In this document: positions 1 to 8,488 of the stretch, in pieces
Numbering within the stretch: the stretch's first letter is position 1
Layout of the letters: each line of letters starts with the position of its first letter
NCBI GenBank assembly: GCA_913062625.1
Contig: CAJXWP010000004.1
Span: 1 to 64,000, forward strand
Source of the DNA: an uncultured Haliea sp.
Lineage (GTDB): Bacteria; Pseudomonadota; Gammaproteobacteria; Pseudomonadales; Halieaceae
DNA length: 64,000 nucleotides
Direction of reading: 5' to 3'
Made by a program: the position numbers and the translations under genes
Notes under the pieces: generated by a model
Databases searched by the model: none
What the model was told of the DNA's origin: nothing
Seen by the model: only the letters and a program-made list of their open reading frames with translations

Positions 1-965
1 TTTAGCACCAGCAAACGCGCCATTTCGATTTCTGAAAAACAGCGGGCGATATCCTCACGGACGGACTGGTGCTGGCTCAGAGTGCGGCCAAAAGTGGTGC
101 GTGATGCTACGCGTTTGCACGCCAGTTCGAGCGAACGCTGCGCGGCACCAATCAGTCGCATGCAGTGATGAATGCGGCCGGGGCCGAGTCGACCCTGAGC
201 GATTTCAAAACCTCGACCGGCGCCTAACAGTACGTTATCCAAAGGTACGCGCACATTATCGAATACCAGCTCGGCATGTCCGATAGGGGCGTCATCATAA
301 CCGAGCGTGGTTAGTGGCCGTATAAGGTGTAATCCAGGTGTGTCCTTAGGCACCAGCACCTGAGTCTGCTGTTGATGACGATTGGTGTTGTCAGGATCTG
401 ATTTGCCCATCACAATAAATATCCGAGTACGCTCATAAAGGGCCCCGGTAATAAACCATTTGCGCCCGTTCAATACCCACTGGTCGCCCTCAGGCACGAT
501 GCTAAGCTCTACATTTGTGGCATCTGAAGACGCCACCTGTGGCTCCGTCATGGCATAGGAAGATCGAATTTCGCCAGCCAGAAGCGGGGTTAACCACTGC
601 GCCTGTTGCGCGGGCGTCGCGTACTTCATGAATACTTCCATGTTGCCCGTGTCCGGTGCGTTGCAGTTAAACACTTCAGGAGACCACAATACCCGCCCCA
701 TGCTTTCGGCCAGTGGCGCATAGTCAAAATTGCTCAGCCCCCCGTGATCGCTGAACTCGGCCAACGAAGGTGGGATAAATAAATTCCACAGGCCCTGCTC
801 CTGCGCTTTAGCTTTGAGGTCATGCATGATGGGCAAGTAGCCGTAACGATTGTCTGCTGCGTGCAATTGGGCGGTGTATTCTTCTTCTCTGGGATAGATG
901 TTCTGCGCCATGAACGCATTGAGTTGTTGCTGATACCTGCGCGATTTTTCACTAAACTCGAACAC
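1..965 (-). CDS. acyl-CoA dehydrogenase, ACAD10/11-like (C-terminus outside the window)
   Basis: This gene is absent from the ORF track because it runs off the left edge. Reading the minus strand from a GTG preceded by AGGAG gives about 321 codons of an acyl-CoA dehydrogenase. The FAD-binding middle-domain signature SSYAMTEPQVASSDATN and the WFITGA segment are visible, as is an ordered helical C-domain (RTTFGR). The family oxidises acyl-CoA to 2-enoyl-CoA with FAD and passes electrons to ETF. It is the last gene of a minus-strand set with thiolase, enoyl-CoA hydratase and an APH-fold kinase. The kinase plus this dehydrogenase mirrors the two halves of eukaryotic ACAD10/11, which act on 4-hydroxy acids, so a similar substrate is possible. 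The substrate itself is inference. Confidence 0.9.
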   Translation of the reverse strand, partial: MFEFSEKSRRYQQQLNAFMAQNIYPREEEYTAQLHAADNRYGYLPIMHDLKAKAQEQGLWNLFIPPSLAEFSDHGGLSNFDYAPLAESMGRVLWSPEVFNCNAPDTGNMEVFMKYATPAQQAQWLTPLLAGEIRSSYAMTEPQVASSDATNVELSIVPEGDQWVLNGRKWFITGALYERTRIFIVMGKSDPDNTNRHQQQTQVLVPKDTPGLHLIRPLTTLGYDDAPIGHAELVFDNVRVPLDNVLLGAGRGFEIAQGRLGPGRIHHCMRLIGAAQRSLELACKRVASRTTFGRTLSQHQSVREDIARCFSEIEMARLLVL

Positions 966-1026
966 ACGGCTCTCCTAAGGGGCTGAAACGGCGTGGCGAT
1001 AGAATTATCGCCACGCGCTGAGGATG

Positions 1027-2262
1027 CTAGATACGCTCGATGATGATTGCGGGTGCCATGCCGCCGGCTGCGCACATGGTGATGAGACCAAATTGCTGAT
1101 CTCGACGTTCCAGTTCATCTAGCACGGTGCCAATTAAGAGTGCACCGGTCGCTCCTATCGGATGACCCAGTGCCATGGCGCCACCGTTAACGTTGACCTT
1201 GTCGCGGTTGAGGTTAAGGTCACGAATGAATTTTTCCGCCACCACAGAAAAGGCCTCATTGATCTCAAACAAGTCGATGTCTTCGATGGACAGACCGGCT
1301 TTAGCCAATACTTTTCTCGCCGCTGGCACCGGAGCGTTCAGCATCAGAGTAGGGCAGTCACCCATATTGCACATCGCTTTAATACGGGCGCGCGGTTTCA
1401 TGCCGTGTGCCTTGGCATACTCCGGAGAGGCCAGTAGCACTGCGCCTGCACCATCAACCACACCGGAAGAGTTGCCCGCATGATGCATGTGGGTAATTTC
1501 CAGTCCTGGATATTTTCGCAACACCATGCTGCGGTAAGTCAGGCCACTTTCATCCAGTGGATAATCTGCTATTGGCGCAAATGAAGCCTTGAGTTCTGCG
1601 AGGCCCTCTAGGGTTGTTTGGGGGCGAGGAAATTGTTCTTTATCCAGCGCCAGTGTGCCGTCTGTAGAATAGACCGGCACCAAGCTATTGTCGAAGTAGC
1701 CATTGTTGATTGCATTGGCTGCGCGTTGCTGCGACACGAACGCGAGTGCATCTAAAGCTTGCCTGTCGATACCTTCGATGCTGGCAATTGCATCGGCGCA
1801 GACGCCTTGGTGCGGTTGTGGATGCAAGTCACGCAGTGCCAGGTTGCCATTATCAAGAAACGGAGTGGGTGCGGCACCTTCGTCGCCATAGGTCGACATC
1901 ATTTCTGCGCCGCCGCCGATCACCAAGTCTTCTGTTCCAGACATAATACTCATGGCTGCAAGGTTTACCGAAGTGATGCCGGAGCCGCAGAATCGATCCA
2001 AGGTCATGCCGCTGGAGCGAATATCGTAGCCCGCTTCCAGTGCGGCCATGCGAGCCAAGTCGCCACTCTGACGGCCTCTTTGGGAGCTCGTGCCAAAGAT
2101 TACATCATCAACATCGGCAGTATTGAGGTCATTGCGTTCAGCGATTGCTTTAAGCACTGTGGCACCCAAATGCTGCGGGTGTTGATCTGCAAGGGCGCCT
2201 TTGCCCTTTTTGCCAATGCCGCGCGGTGTGCGGCAGGCATCGATAATCCATGCGTCTGTCAT
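1027..2262 (-). CDS. thiolase (acetyl-CoA C-acyltransferase)
   Basis: The 411-aa protein is a full-length thiolase. The acylated cysteine sits in DRFCGSGI near residue 92. The second half carries INEAF, the GHPIGATGA histidine motif, and the C-terminal CAAGG cysteine motif. The reaction is thiolytic release of acetyl-CoA from 3-oxoacyl-CoA, or the reverse Claisen condensation. It lies 11 bp downstream of the enoyl-CoA hydratase stop and upstream of the acyl-CoA dehydrogenase, so the three form a beta-oxidation operon on the minus strand. Family assignment is firm; chain-length preference cannot be read from the sequence. Confidence 0.93.
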   Translation of the reverse strand: MTDAWIIDACRTPRGIGKKGKGALADQHPQHLGATVLKAIAERNDLNTADVDDVIFGTSSQRGRQSGDLARMAALEAGYDIRSSGMTLDRFCGSGITSVNLAAMSIMSGTEDLVIGGGAEMMSTYGDEGAAPTPFLDNGNLALRDLHPQPHQGVCADAIASIEGIDRQALDALAFVSQQRAANAINNGYFDNSLVPVYSTDGTLALDKEQFPRPQTTLEGLAELKASFAPIADYPLDESGLTYRSMVLRKYPGLEITHMHHAGNSSGVVDGAGAVLLASPEYAKAHGMKPRARIKAMCNMGDCPTLMLNAPVPAARKVLAKAGLSIEDIDLFEINEAFSVVAEKFIRDLNLNRDKVNVNGGAMALGHPIGATGALLIGTVLDELERRDQQFGLITMCAAGGMAPAIIIERI

Positions 2263-2273
2263 TGTGCTACTCC

Positions 2274-3038
2274 TTATTTGCCTTTCCAGTTGGGGGCGCG
2301 TTTTTCAGCGAAAGCGACTGACCCTTCGATAGCGTCTTCGCTTGTGAATACCGGCATCGTTAGTTCTTGCTGCTTTTGCCACATTTCACCGGCGGACCAG
2401 TCTTCGGATTGTAATATAACCTGCTTGCTAATCGCGACAGCCAGTGGGCCGTTGGCCACAATTCTAGCGGCAAGCGCTTTTGCAGCGTCAAGCGCTGTCC
2501 CTGATGGTACTACCTCATTGATAAGGCCAATCTCATAGGCACGCTGGGCGCTAATAAAATCACCGGTTAGCGCGAGCTCCATCGCCAGTCGCTTCGGTAT
2601 TTGTCTGGGAAGTTTAATGAGCCCGCCGGCGGCGGCAGCGAGACCGCGTTTGACTTCCGGAATACCGAATTTAGCGTCATCGGCAGCCACGATAAGATCG
2701 CAGGAAATGGCCAGCTCTAGGCCTCCGGCTAGGGCATAGCCCTCAACGGCAGCGATAAGCGGTTTGCGCGGCGTTGCCTCGGTCAGACCCGCAAATCCAC
2801 GGCCCTCAACATTCGGTGTTTCACCGGTAACAAAAGCTTTGAGATCCATGCCAGAACAGAAGGTGCCGCCAGCGCCGGTAAGAATCGCCACGCGGATGCT
2901 GTCATCGTTGTCTAGTGTGTCCATGGCAGCAGCGACGCCTTCGGCGAGTGCCTTGTTGGCAGCATTTCTAGCCTTCGGGCGGTTAAGTGTGACGGTCAAA
3001 ATTCCGTCAGTGACATCCATCAGTACTTCTTCAGCCAT
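2274..3038 (-). CDS. enoyl-CoA hydratase (crotonase family)
   Basis: I shortened the tracked ORF to the ATG that gives MAEEVLMDV, which has GAGG upstream; this leaves 254 aa of normal crotonase length. The oxyanion-hole segment (GGTFCSGMDL) and a GYALAGG loop are present. Both catalytic glutamates of the family are in place, in FGIPEVKRG and in LAMELALTG, so hydratase activity on 2-enoyl-CoA is expected. It is followed by the thiolase and preceded, after about 67 bp, by the APH-fold kinase in the same direction. The chain ends in KRAPNWKGK, a tail typical of bacterial crotonases. Confidence 0.9.
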   Translation of the reverse strand: MAEEVLMDVTDGILTVTLNRPKARNAANKALAEGVAAAMDTLDNDDSIRVAILTGAGGTFCSGMDLKAFVTGETPNVEGRGFAGLTEATPRKPLIAAVEGYALAGGLELAISCDLIVAADDAKFGIPEVKRGLAAAAGGLIKLPRQIPKRLAMELALTGDFISAQRAYEIGLINEVVPSGTALDAAKALAARIVANGPLAVAISKQVILQSEDWSAGEMWQKQQELTMPVFTSEDAIEGSVAFAEKRAPNWKGK

Positions 3039-3105
3039 TGTTCTAATCCTCGTTAGTGAACGTTTAAAAAGTGTCCGACGTCTAGTGCGCCGGTGTGTTG
3101 ATCGG

Positions 3106-4128
3106 TCAGTCAATCAATGACATCGCTAGGTCAGCCAGATCCGTGACAGCGTCTCCCTCTGAATCTGCTTCGGCACTGGAGGCAGTCCCTATTTGTGCAC
3201 GCTTAACAATGCCTTGCAAAATGGCGGCGAGGCGAAACAGCGAGAACACCAAGTAGAAGTTCCAGTTTTCAATGCCGTCACGGTCAGTACGTTCACAATA
3301 GCGCGCGATGTACTCTTCATCACTGGGAATGCCTAGCGCTTCGCGGTCGACACCTCCGAGACCCTTGATGCGGCCTTCCCGAGGCAGCATCCAAGCCATA
3401 CATTGGTTGGCCAGGTCCGCCAGGGGGTGGCCCAGAGTAGATAGCTCCCAGTCCAACAGCGCAATGACGCGCGATTCGGTGGGGTGAAACATCATATTGT
3501 CCAGTCGATAGTCACCGTGCACAAGGGTTACCGTGCCATCATCTTCAGGCATGTTGGTCACCAGCCAGGTCATCAATGACTCCATAGCCGCAATGTGGCG
3601 CGTCTCGGACGCGCGGTACTGTGTGCTCCACCGGTTCAGCTGACGCTCAAAGTAGTTTCCCGGTCGACCGAAGCTCGTCAGACCAACGGCATCGACGTTG
3701 ACATTATGCAGGGCAGCCATGGTTTGGTTCATCGCATCATAGATCGCGCTGCGCTCGGCATTGTCAGCAGCCTCAGGAAGCAGTGGGTCCCATAAAATAC
3801 GACCTTCTTTATATTCCATGACATAGAACATAGATCCAACGATAGCGTCGTCTTCGCACAGCACAAACGTTTTGGGTACCGGCACATCCGTATCACGTAG
3901 CGCACTGATAACGCGAAATTCTCGATCGACCGCGTGGGCTGATTTAAGTAACTCGCCAGGTGGCTTGCGCCGCAGCACATAGTGCTGGCCGTCTGCGGCA
4001 GTCAGTTTGAAGGTCGGGTTGGATTGGCCTCCTTCGAATTTCTCCGCACTCAAGGGTGCTTTGAACCCTGTCATATGCTGGGTCAGATAGTCGCTGAGTT
4101 TTTCGAGGTCTAGGATTTGTGTCTTCAT
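3106..4128 (-). CDS. APH-fold phosphotransferase, ACAD10/11 N-domain type
   Basis: The start was moved to the ATG of MKTQILDLEKL, which has AGAAGG a few bases upstream, giving 340 aa. An N-lobe with a GGQSNPTF loop and a YVLRRKP lysine strand is followed by the catalytic loop HGDYRLDN and the metal-binding LLDWELSTLGHP. These are the hallmarks of the aminoglycoside-phosphotransferase-like kinase family. Small-molecule kinases of this subgroup stand beside acyl-CoA dehydrogenases in bacteria and are fused to them in animal ACAD10/11, where they phosphorylate 4-hydroxyacyl-CoA. Position at the head of the beta-oxidation operon supports that role over antibiotic resistance. The actual substrate is inferred. 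Confidence 0.85.
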   Translation of the reverse strand: MKTQILDLEKLSDYLTQHMTGFKAPLSAEKFEGGQSNPTFKLTAADGQHYVLRRKPPGELLKSAHAVDREFRVISALRDTDVPVPKTFVLCEDDAIVGSMFYVMEYKEGRILWDPLLPEAADNAERSAIYDAMNQTMAALHNVNVDAVGLTSFGRPGNYFERQLNRWSTQYRASETRHIAAMESLMTWLVTNMPEDDGTVTLVHGDYRLDNMMFHPTESRVIALLDWELSTLGHPLADLANQCMAWMLPREGRIKGLGGVDREALGIPSDEEYIARYCERTDRDGIENWNFYLVFSLFRLAAILQGIVKRAQIGTASSAEADSEGDAVTDLADLAMSLID

Positions 4129-4274
4129 ATACCTTCTTCGTTTGGTCAGCCAAAAGAGCTCATATACGTCTAAGCAAAGTCTGTGCTCTGGCAGGTTTGG
4201 TAACAATGACAGCTCGCAACAAATAAATGTACCGGAACTTACAGGTGTTCAGTATTTATTGAGTCCCGTCACAG

Positions 4275-4302
4275 TGAACGCTATGCTGAACGCCTGTTGA
4301 AC
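4275..4302. promoter_or_regulatory. three helically phased TGAAC direct repeats in a divergent intergenic region
   Basis: TGAAC occurs at 4275, 4287 and 4298, that is at 12- and 11-bp spacing, roughly one helical turn each. A complementary GTTCA lies at 4247. The array sits between the divergent APH-like kinase and the sprT-like gene, where both promoters must be. Phased half-sites of this kind can bind an oligomeric regulator, but no regulator is identified. Confidence 0.3.
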
Positions 4303-4328
4303 ACAGCTTAGCATTTCTGCGGTGCGCC

Positions 4329-4904
4329 GTGACCGAAGATTTGCTGGCCGGCTACGGATTAATGCGACTCAGCAAGGAAATATTCAGCGTGGTGCAGCCC
4401 ATCGGGGACACAGAGCAACGCCAAGTACAGCAGAAGACCGAGGATTACATTTGCCGCGCAGAGGTTATTTTTGGCCGACATTTTGATCGTGTTCCGGTGC
4501 TTTTCGATCTAAAAGGGCAGGCAGCGGGAATGTTCAAAACCATTGGCACGCGTCGTCTTATCCGCTATAACCCCTGGATTTTCTCCAAGTATTTCGAGGA
4601 AAACCTGCGCGATACCGTACCCCATGAGGTGGCGCACTTTATTGTGCATGAGGTGTATCCTCGGCGTGGCGTAAAGCCGCACGGGGTCGAGTGGCGCGAG
4701 CTGATGGCGCGTTTTGAAGCTGATCCTGGCGTTACCTTCAATCTTGATCTGGAAGGTGTGCCCCAGCGGAAGCAGGCCAAACACCGCTACCACTGCGGCT
4801 GCCAGTTACATGAGGTATCTACAACGCGTCACAACCGCGCAGAGCGGGGCGGAGTGCGTTATCAGTGTGTCACCTGCGATGGTCCCCTGGTGCACATGTC
4901 CTGA
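4329..4904 (+). CDS. sprT: SprT-like zinc metallopeptidase-fold protein
   Basis: The 191-aa product has the HExxH zinc motif in VPHEVAHFIVHE near residue 100, followed by a conserved GVEWRELM segment. A C-terminal zinc-ribbon-like region, YHCGCQLHEVSTTRHNR...YQCVTCDG, matches the architecture of bacterial SprT. The biological role of SprT in bacteria is poorly defined; eukaryotic Spartan proteins with this fold cleave DNA-protein crosslinks. The start is a GTG; a later in-frame ATG (LMRLSK) is a possible alternative. The gene stands alone, convergent with the AraC gene on its right. Confidence 0.85.
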   Translation: MTEDLLAGYGLMRLSKEIFSVVQPIGDTEQRQVQQKTEDYICRAEVIFGRHFDRVPVLFDLKGQAAGMFKTIGTRRLIRYNPWIFSKYFEENLRDTVPHEVAHFIVHEVYPRRGVKPHGVEWRELMARFEADPGVTFNLDLEGVPQRKQAKHRYHCGCQLHEVSTTRHNRAERGGVRYQCVTCDGPLVHMS

Positions 4905-4953
4905 TTTGTTATCGACGCGGCTCGCTGGCTAGACCTGCTGCGCAGTCCAATGC

Positions 4954-5955
4954 TCAGAGTCCCTTGCGATAGGTGTAAGGTGTCACTCCGGTCCAGCCCT
5001 TGAAGGCGCGTATAAACGCGCTAGATTCAGAGAAGCCCGCTCGGTGTGAGATTTCTTCAATGCTGATCCCCTGCTTCCCTAGGAAGTGCAGGGCAGTATC
5101 CCTGCGGACCTGATTCTTGATGTCTTTAAATGTAGTTCCTTCCGCCGCGAGGCGTCTTCTCAGCGTTTGCGGATGGACTTCCAGTGTAACCGCGACATCA
5201 TTGAGCTCCGATATGTCGCGCAGTTGTCGGCGCACAATGTCTCTTACCTGTGATGTCCAGCTGTTGATGGCGTAGTTTTGTGTGAGCATGATGAGCGCAG
5301 GGTGCCGCAAAAAGTGGCGCAGTGATGTTTCATTCTGAGTGATACGTTTACTCAGCAGCGCTTTCGGCAGTAACAGCTGTGAGTGCGGCTGTTCGAACTC
5401 TACCGGGTTGGCGAGGAACATATGACGGTAATCCAGCGCTGGTGCCAGTGGTTGACAATTTAACTGCACGACCTGAATTGGCAGATGTTCCTGCACCAGC
5501 CAGCTCGCAAAGCGATGCAGGTTGAACAACAGCACTTCGTGTAGGAAAGGGTTGGCGGGAGTCTCCACGTCCTGCGGTGCCAGCCGTATCACCGCAGATT
5601 CTCCGTCCTCATCCAGCACCGGGTGCACGCCTAATTCAAACAGCTGATAGAATCGGCAACACCGGTTTAGCGCCTCTCCGAGTGTTTCGCATCCAATAAC
5701 CGCATGACACATCATCGACCAGCAACCCAGCGGCATGGGGCGGGTCCCATAACCTAGGGTTTCGTCGTTCATGGCTTGCATCGTGGCGACCTGCAAGTCT
5801 GCGAAGCGTTCTATCGATATTCGCGCGTTGTCTTCCAGCATTAGTCTTGGGGAGATACGGTTTTTGCGCAGCAGGCTGATGGGGTCTAGGCCCTGTGCAA
5901 CCGCATTTTTCAAGACTGAACGTGCGAAATAGACAGATATTGATAAGTCGCGCAT
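4954..5955 (-). CDS. AraC-family regulator with arabinose-binding-like N-domain
   Basis: This is a 333-aa regulator. The N-terminal two thirds resemble the PF12625 sensor domain found in OruR/ArgR-like AraC proteins, with the phrase GYGTRPMPLGCWSMMCHAV. The C-terminal 100 residues are two helix-turn-helix units (VAVTLEVHPQTLRRRLAAEG and IEEISHRAGFSESSAFIRAF). It probably senses a small organic ligand such as a fatty acid, and may control one of the nearby acyl-CoA operons. The target is inference. It lies 7 bp from the end of the GGDEF gene, reading in the same direction. Confidence 0.9.
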   Translation of the reverse strand: MRDLSISVYFARSVLKNAVAQGLDPISLLRKNRISPRLMLEDNARISIERFADLQVATMQAMNDETLGYGTRPMPLGCWSMMCHAVIGCETLGEALNRCCRFYQLFELGVHPVLDEDGESAVIRLAPQDVETPANPFLHEVLLFNLHRFASWLVQEHLPIQVVQLNCQPLAPALDYRHMFLANPVEFEQPHSQLLLPKALLSKRITQNETSLRHFLRHPALIMLTQNYAINSWTSQVRDIVRRQLRDISELNDVAVTLEVHPQTLRRRLAAEGTTFKDIKNQVRRDTALHFLGKQGISIEEISHRAGFSESSAFIRAFKGWTGVTPYTYRKGL

Positions 5956-5962
5956 GTGTTTT

Positions 5963-7132
5963 TCAGGTCTGGTTAGCGTGTGTGCTGAGGTGAATGGGTT
6001 TGCTTTCCACCGAGGCCACCTGATTGCGCCCGCCCCGTTTGGCCAGGTGCATTGCTCGGTCAGCCTCGCCCGCCAGTTTGTCTAGTTCTACTGCGCCAAG
6101 CGCGCCCGCCACACCAAGGCTTACGGTAATGGCAATCTGCTGTTGATTGACTATGAGGGCGTGCTCCGCAATATTGATGCGGATGCGCTCGGCCAACACG
6201 CGGGCGTTTTCTACAGTGGTGCAAGGTAGAATCAATAAGTATTTCTTGCCACCGACGCGGGCCACTGCATCGCTGGCGCGGCTTATGCGCTGTAGAGATT
6301 GCGCGACTTGCCTGAGCACCTGGTCTCCCGCCTTATTGCCGAAGTTGTCGTTCACTTCTTTGAAGCGATCGATACTTACTACAATTGACGCTGTGGGCTG
6401 CTGATGGCGCGCGGCCTGAGCGAGGGTGATGTGTAAAGTCTGTTCCAAGCCATGGCGGTTCAGCAGCCTAGTCAGTGGGTCTTGTGTGGATATGTTGGAC
6501 AATTTTTGTTGGTCTTCGATGAGCACACTTGCCAGAAAACCAATTGCAACCAGCACATACGCTGAGCTGTATATGCCAAAGGCTACTGTCTGGGCCTGAA
6601 AATAGTCGTCATGGGCCCGCAGGAGGTACAGCAGTACTAGCATGCTGACGGCCATCATCAGCGCGGCGGCTGTGATGCCGTCACCCACATTGCGTGTCTT
6701 CCAGCTGCGCCAGCCGCAGAGCAGTCCTGCGGCTGCGAAAAAGAATGCGGCGATAGCCGCTTGCATGCTAAATATTTCTCGTGGTTCGACAAAGAAGACA
6801 CCGGCGCACGCGCCTAAGCACATAATGCCAAGCACGATGCGTCCGGTCTTGATCTGCGCTCGCTGTCCTGCAGCCAAAAAAAGTAAATAACTGAAGAGAA
6901 TGGATGCCGCTGAAGAAACGTCCATCCGCAGCGGTGTGCTCGAGCTGTATTGCAGTGCAAAAGCGATCAAGCCCAGTACGGCCGCCATAAAGTAGATCGT
7001 ATACAGACCTAGTCCTGGCGCGGGGTTGCGGGCATTACTGAGGGCATAAACGACCACCATCTGCGCGCAGGCGATCACGAAGATGAAGCCAAAATAGATA
7101 GTGATCCAGTTTTCCGGATGCATTTGTTGCAT
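5963..7132 (-). CDS. membrane GGDEF-domain protein with a degenerate catalytic motif
   Basis: I prefer the ATG giving MQQMHPENW, which has GGAAAA upstream, over the TTG used by the track; the result is 389 aa. About seven hydrophobic segments fill residues 10-210, followed by a GGDEF domain with DRFKEVNDNFG. The active-site motif reads VGGKKYLLI instead of GG(D/E)EF, so the two acidic residues needed for c-di-GMP synthesis are replaced by lysines. The inhibitory-site RxxD five residues upstream is kept (RASD). A c-di-GMP-binding or purely structural role is therefore more likely than cyclase activity; this is inference from known inactive GGDEF receptors. Confidence 0.85.
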   Translation of the reverse strand: MQQMHPENWITIYFGFIFVIACAQMVVVYALSNARNPAPGLGLYTIYFMAAVLGLIAFALQYSSSTPLRMDVSSAASILFSYLLFLAAGQRAQIKTGRIVLGIMCLGACAGVFFVEPREIFSMQAAIAAFFFAAAGLLCGWRSWKTRNVGDGITAAALMMAVSMLVLLYLLRAHDDYFQAQTVAFGIYSSAYVLVAIGFLASVLIEDQQKLSNISTQDPLTRLLNRHGLEQTLHITLAQAARHQQPTASIVVSIDRFKEVNDNFGNKAGDQVLRQVAQSLQRISRASDAVARVGGKKYLLILPCTTVENARVLAERIRINIAEHALIVNQQQIAITVSLGVAGALGAVELDKLAGEADRAMHLAKRGGRNQVASVESKPIHLSTHANQT

Positions 7133-7267
7133 GTTTTTTCCAGTTTCCGCCGATGATTCCGGCTTGTAATTTCTTGTCAATTTATTTGTAGGGGCAGGTC
7201 ATTGTTGCCCTCGTGGCTGCTCACCATACTAAGTGCTGTTTATTTGTAAGCACGGGAGCTAGACGAT

Positions 7268-8443
7268 ATGTTGCAACGCGAATTCACGGAAGAGCAGCAC
7301 ATGTTCCGAGAGGCCTACCGAAAATTCCTCTCAGCAGAGATTGTGCCACAGATGGAGGCTTGGCGTGAGGCTGGAATTGTTGACCGTGAAGCTTTTGTTA
7401 AAGCCGGTGAGCAGGGTTTTTTGATGGTGTGGCCGGACGAGAAATACGGTGGTATGGGTGATGCCGATTTCCGTTTTGAGCAAATTATTATCGAAGAGAC
7501 GTCCTATGCGAGGGTGGGTGACTGGTATAACTCTCTGCACAGCCGGCTAGTGGGCCCCTATCTCACGCGTTTTGGCAGTGAGGAACAGTGCCAAAGATTT
7601 TTGCCCGGTTGTGTTCGTGGTACCATTATTTTGGCTATTGCCATGACTGAGCCAGATGCAGGTAGTGACCTCGCGGGAATGCGTTCGACGGCGGTCGAGA
7701 AAGAGGACCATTGGGTCCTAAATGGCTCAAAAACGTATATTTCCAACGGTATCAATGCCGACCTTGTGGTCGTTGCGGCCAAGACTGATCCGGAAAACAA
7801 CCCCCACGCCATGACCCTTTTTTTGGTGGAGCGGGGTATGGAGGGCTTCGAGCGAGGGCGCAATTTAGAAAAGATGGGTATGAAAGCGCAGGATACCGCT
7901 GAACTATTTTTTAATGACGTGAGGGTGCCCAAGGCCAATGTTCTGGGGGAACCAGGAAAGGGTTTTATCTATCTTATGGAAGGGCTTGGGGAGGAGCGCT
8001 TGATTGGCGCTGCCGGTTATCTCGCATCTGCCCAGTTGTCGTGGGACCTCACGGCGGACTATGTAAAGCAGCGCAAGGCTTTTGGCAAACCAGTGGCAGC
8101 CTTCCAAAATACCCAATTTAAGCTGGCTGAAATGCGCATGCAGCTGGATATTGCCCAGAGTTATATCGATCAGTGCGTTCGAGCTTTCGCTGCGGGTCAG
8201 CTCACCGCAGTGGATGCTGCCAAGGCAAAACTGGTCACCAGTGAGCTGGCAGTTGCAGTCGCCGACCTAGGTGTTCAGTTGCATGGTGGCGCCGGTTATA
8301 TGGATGAATACCCAATAAGCAGGCAATATACTGATGCAAGAGTTACAACTATTTATGCGGGCAGCTCCGAGGTGATGAAAATCATTATTAGTAGGGATTG
8401 CCTTTCAGAGGATTATACACCTTTTAACACGCGTAATTTTTAG
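7268..8443 (+). CDS. acyl-CoA dehydrogenase, long-chain (LCAD) type
   Basis: The 391-aa enzyme has the FAD-domain signature AMTEPDAGSDLAGM, the NGSKTYISNG segment and a C-domain with QLHGGAGYMDEYPISR. At the C-terminal site where medium-chain enzymes carry their catalytic base (YEGT), this protein reads IYAGSSEV. A glutamate is present in GLGEERL instead. That is the arrangement of mammalian LCAD and isovaleryl-CoA dehydrogenase, in which the base lies in helix G, and it suits long or branched substrates. It starts a plus-strand operon of seven genes (to 14708) and has GGAG upstream of the ATG. Confidence 0.92.
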   Translation: MLQREFTEEQHMFREAYRKFLSAEIVPQMEAWREAGIVDREAFVKAGEQGFLMVWPDEKYGGMGDADFRFEQIIIEETSYARVGDWYNSLHSRLVGPYLTRFGSEEQCQRFLPGCVRGTIILAIAMTEPDAGSDLAGMRSTAVEKEDHWVLNGSKTYISNGINADLVVVAAKTDPENNPHAMTLFLVERGMEGFERGRNLEKMGMKAQDTAELFFNDVRVPKANVLGEPGKGFIYLMEGLGEERLIGAAGYLASAQLSWDLTADYVKQRKAFGKPVAAFQNTQFKLAEMRMQLDIAQSYIDQCVRAFAAGQLTAVDAAKAKLVTSELAVAVADLGVQLHGGAGYMDEYPISRQYTDARVTTIYAGSSEVMKIIISRDCLSEDYTPFNTRNF

Positions 8444-8488
8444 ATCGTCAATGCACTATAATTCACCCACTAGCTCAGGAGAGTTCAC

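Noticed and set aside
1759-2538. Plus-strand 259-aa ORF antisense to the thiolase
   Set aside because: It is the reverse frame of a clear thiolase with low-complexity, cysteine-rich translation; a shadow ORF.
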